Source: Perognathus longimembris pacificus
Lineage: Eukaryota > Chordata > Mammalia > Rodentia > Heteromyidae
Reading direction: 5' to 3'
Assembly (NCBI RefSeq): GCF_023159225.1
Contig: NC_063180.1
Location: 11,937,797-12,001,796, forward strand
Length of the DNA: 64,000 bases
The notes beneath the pieces are model-generated. The model searched no databases. It was not told the origin of the DNA and saw only the letters and a program-made list of their open reading frames with translations. The position numbers and the translations under genes were made by a program. Below, in pieces: positions 60,423 through 64,000 of this stretch (within the stretch, counting starts at the first letter, position 1; every line of letters starts with the position of its first letter).

Positions 60423-60902
60423 TGCAGATGAAAAATATAAAAGATGGGAAATGGCTGCATACGATGAGTTTGGGAAGAACATTTCCTTCTGGTCTGAAGG
60501 AAGAAAGAGTGTGTAGAGAACTTGATTATTGAAGGACTTGCCTCTCCCCTCTAGGCTCATTCTTTCTATGTATTCAAAGAGAGAATCTGAAGGATTGACC
60601 CACACCCAGTTTTCCCAGGCCCATACAGGCGTCAGGCAAAGCCCCAGGTATGTACTGACCTGCTTTGAGGTGCAGGCAGGGCAATTCAACTAAGTCCAGC
60701 TGTAAATAATCCATTGTGGGCTCAAGGTAAAGCCACCTCCTGGCTCAGATTCCTTATAAGCCTGGTCCTAAATTCACCCCCTCACACAACTCCAAACCAG
60801 GGAGAAAGTCTGTGCCCCTCACTGATCCTCAATAAATAGTCCTTGCCTGTTGATGATCGAGTCTGGCCTATTCCGTTTGTGTTCTCCTCCATTTTCCTAA
60901 CA
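60423..60902 (+). mobile_element. Solo LTR with 4-bp target duplication
   Basis: It begins TGCAGATG and ends TTTTCCTAACA (TG...CA, 480 bp). GCTA flanks both ends (60419-60422 and 60903-60906). A TATA-like 'CCTTATAAGCCTGG' is near 60751 and AATAAA is at 60831-60836, about 75 bp downstream, the promoter-to-poly(A) spacing of an R region. Its sequence differs from the LTRs at 24281, 27921 and 30656, so it is a separate family. Confidence 0.78.
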
Positions 60903-60906
60903 GCTA

Positions 60907-62150
60907 TGCCTTTTCCTCTAGACTATAGTAAAATCTCTCAGTGTCTGTCATTGTGATACTGACTGACTTGACTGAAGGAGTTAGTTACAGAAACTGTCAG
61001 TTATAAATGAAGTTGGCCTTCTTTGGGTCCCTAAGATATATAGGATTGGATATTCACTGGCCAAAGACCGAATTTCATTGGGTATCAGAGACCTCTGGAC
61101 CTAGTTTTTATTTTCAGTCAATGTAGGCAAAGCATACATGGCCCCAAGCAATGAGTGGCCAGAGACCAGAAAGCTCCACAATAACCAAGAGTGATAAAGT
61201 GGTTAGACAAAAGAATGCAGAAGATCTCTTTGACAGTTCTCCTATAAGATCAACTAAGATGAGGTCAGAATAGGAAATGGCTGAAACTGGGGATAACAAC
61301 AATACTGTGACAGGCAGTTCTCTGTCCTGATAATGGAACCTACTAAAGGAGTCCATATTATCTGACAGCCTCTGTACATGATGAGTATAAACCTGGAATG
61401 GGTATTTACTGAAGAGAGTTTTGTTAATTAAAAATAGGAGAAGGAAGAGGAAGAGGTGGATGAAGAAGAGAAGGAGAAAGAACAGATTCTAATAATGAGC
61501 TATGTTATAATAAAAGAGAAATCCAGATTTGAAAATTACTTTTATACTTCTCAGGAATAGTGGGATTTAAATCTCTTTCATTGGCAAACATTTTATTCCA
61601 ATAGATTCTTATGTTAAAGCCTACCTGATAAAAACAAATAACAATGAAGCTGCCCTGAGCTCAGATGGGAGCCCCGTCCTTCCTTCCAGAATGCTGTTCT
61701 TCTTAGAAAGGGAGTTTCAGGAGTAGAATCCAGACACTCAGCCAGTTGGGGCAGGGACACAATCTGACAGTGGCAGGGCTCAAATCAGAAGTCAGACAAC
61801 CTTTTCAGTGTTGATTCCCTTTACAAATAAAACTTTAATATGCACATAAATGACATAAAATTCTGTTACAATGGCATTTATTTGAATCAGAGGAGGGCCT
61901 GAGAGTCTGCATTTCTAACCCACTCCCAGTCAACATCAATGTTGCCAGGTCAGAGAGTCATAAAAAACTAAAGGACACTATATTGTTAGGACTTGAGGAA
62001 ACATCCACAAATATTAAATCTAAATTGTCCAACTATCTGCCTGGAAGAAACATAAACTCAAGTCTTTCATTTTAACAATATTTACTATAAAAGGGAAAGG
62101 GATACATGTAGAGAGATGGAGAGAGTCTTACAGTTCAAATTAGTCCCACT
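60907..62150. other. Unassigned intergenic sequence
   Basis: No gene recognised. A GAAGAG-type purine-rich stretch lies at 61436-61482. Confidence 0.5.
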
Positions 62151-62161
62151 AATTTTACAGA

Positions 62162-62368
62162 TTATTTTTTCTTTTTTTGGCCAATCCTAGAGCTTGAACT
62201 CAGGGCTTGAGCACTATACCTGGCTTCTTTTTACTCAAAGCTAGCACTCTACTACTTGAGCCACAGCTCCACTTCTGGTTTTTTCTACATATGTGGTGCT
62301 GAGGAATTGAACCCAGGGCTTCAAGAATACGAGGCAAGCACTCTGCCACTAGGCCATAGACCCAGCCC
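62162..62368 (-). mobile_element. Dimeric ID-like SINE
   Basis: 'TTTTTTTGGCCAATCCTAGAGC' to 'GGCCATAGACCCAGCCC'. AATTTTACAGA (62151-62161) and AATTTTACGGA (62369-62379) flank it, a target duplication with one difference. Confidence 0.9.
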
Positions 62369-62379
62369 AATTTTACGGA

Positions 62380-64000
62380 ATTTTTAATGGAAACACATTC
62401 ATGTTATACTTGGGTACTTTTGAAATAATAACATGAAATTTTATGTTCCAGGAGTTTTGTACATTCCTATTAAAGAATAGACACAGGAGATAGGAAGTCA
62501 ACTGCTGTCTATGACCACATTGTTCCATAGGTTTAAGCTAAAACTCAGAAGTAGTCCTTATTCCCTTCATTCATTACTCTTGGCCATTCACCATCGCAGA
62601 GCCTCCCCTCCATAGCCTGGTGCTGATTTCTCCAAGTTGAGTAATACCAAGCTTCCCTAGCAAGCATTAGCTGTCCCATGTCCTTTAAGTCAGATTCTTT
62701 ATTCACCTGAGATGGTTGTTAAAATAAATTTCAGGGTAAAAATAACTTAATGCATTTTCATTTCAAGATAGGATTTATAGTCATATTATGGTTTTTGAAA
62801 TCTGATGCAAATTAGTGATAAAATTTGAGTAAAATGTGTCAGAGGATCACTTAAAGTAATTATTACCATAGCATGAATATAGACTTTGTGTCATCACTGA
62901 AGGTCAGTTATAACTTGTTTATGAAATGGTCAGATTCTGTAAATAAAACTACATGGCTGACACCCAAAGATTTTAGTTTTTACCTGCAGTGCCAAAATGT
63001 AAAGGAAACATCATTGCAATTGCCATGCCATAAAGACACCACTACCACTATAACAGGATTCAGAAGATACAAGTATTTGGGAGGGAAAGATGGATTTGGG
63101 GAATCTGAAAGTAAATGGACTACACTGATAATTGCCTACAAAAGTTTCTATGAGCACAGGAAAGAAAGTTTTTCTTTCCTCATTGGCAAGAAACTCGGTA
63201 ATTGTCACATGACTTCCAAGAGTTCATGCAATAGATTCTAGCTAAAAGTTTTAATATCTTTAAGGGCTAAGCATGAAAAACAAAATGGAAAAAATTTAAA
63301 ATCAACAATTTATCACAAGAAGCTCCAGCTCCTTTAATACTTATGAATGAAATGCTCTTTTCTGACCTTAATATGACAAAACATTTTAAACTATTTACAA
63401 GTCTACACTGGTATTGATTTCTCATGATTTGGTAAATTACAAGCAAAGCATGTGAATAATGAATAGAATGTACTTCCACTTGAGTACTAAGAGCGAGCAA
63501 GTAACCAATGTAATCATGTTTCCATGGGAACAACAATATAGAGCTAGACTGATAGAAGGTATTTTTATAGTGTACATATTTCCCACTTTTTCTTGGAATA
63601 TACTTTTGATGACTGTCCAAAGAGTAGAGTAAGTGCCAAGATCCAAATGATCCTCTTTGCTCATCTTTTCGTGAATTGAGAGAGCTGAAGTAGCTAAAAC
63701 AGAAAAGCAGTAGTCTCATCACCACAGGCTTATAATAAGATCAGCTGGAAGAATGTACTTTGTATACACACATACAAACATGGCTTAATAAATAGGATTC
63801 ACTGACTTGCGATCTGGTGATTAAATTTTATTCCCTTAACCATATTACAATCATTCCTAAACTACACTAAATTGAGCCTAGTGTAAAGGAATATCTCCCT
63901 ACTACATCTCCCATCTTTACCCAGAATGCAATGATTTTAGTTACTTTTTCCCCGGTGATATTATCCTTAAAGTGTTGACTGTGCACTAATAACATAATTA
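62380..64000. other. Unassigned intergenic sequence
   Basis: No gene called. The 122-codon plus-strand frame 62873-63241 and the 152-codon minus-strand frame 63267-63725 are the longest outside mobile elements. Neither shows a recognisable domain, splice context or codon signal. They cannot be excluded as lineage-specific exons but are most likely chance. Confidence 0.4.

Overview
This window looks like mammalian (rodent) nuclear DNA. It is AT-rich, built from interspersed repeats and simple-sequence arrays, and I could not recognise any host protein-coding exon, tRNA, rRNA or other structural RNA gene. Many SINEs are dimers of two tRNA-derived ID-like units (for example 20831-21033, 24481-24697, 40322-40533, 58675-58917, 62162-62368). 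Others are composites with a 7SL/B1-like head and an ID-like tail (for example 5680-5899, 14477-14722, 48893-49122). Dimeric ID SINEs of this kind are, to my knowledge, described from geomyoid rodents (kangaroo rats, pocket mice, pocket gophers). A castorimorph/geomyoid source is therefore my best guess, but it is an inference.

Layout. 1-475 is an antisense L1 3' end. 476-14,475 is old intergenic sequence with scattered SINEs, (CT)n(CA)n and (GT)n(GA)n microsatellites, an L2 relic, and two 178-bp copies of an unidentified unit (4807-4984 and 6550-6727). 14,477-23,445 holds SINEs, MIR/L2 relics, L1 3' ends and a GGAA array. About 24,200-28,479 is a fossil class I (gammaretrovirus-like) endogenous retrovirus. 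It has an envelope transmembrane remnant, a purine tract and a 3' LTR, and an LTR-like element that itself contains a SINE sits inside it. 30,656-31,134 is a clean solo LTR. About 33,025-33,430 is a second copy of part of the same ERV-like sequence. 36,834-37,437 is an L1 3' end with its 5' part inverted. 38,875-39,232 and 46,480-46,815 are two LTR-like copies resembling mammalian MaLR LTRs. 48,893-49,590 is a SINE cluster. 49,666-56,345 is the main element: a 6.7-kb LINE-1 with intact 5' end, long 5'UTR, collapsed ORF1, broken ORF2, 3'UTR, poly(A) tail and 15-bp target-site duplications. 60,423-60,902 is another solo LTR.

How it fits together. No genes cooperate here. The history is one of L1-driven retrotransposition (L1 copies and the SINEs that borrow L1 machinery, shown by long duplications and A-rich tails) plus retroviral integration (LTRs flanked by 4-bp duplications). 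All recognisable coding sequences belong to mobile elements and are disrupted. I found no sign of an undescribed gene system. The observations most worth a second look are the ORF1-collapsed but full-length L1, the nested ERV/LTR/SINE structure, the 178-bp duplicated unit and the duplicated motifs inside two LTRs.
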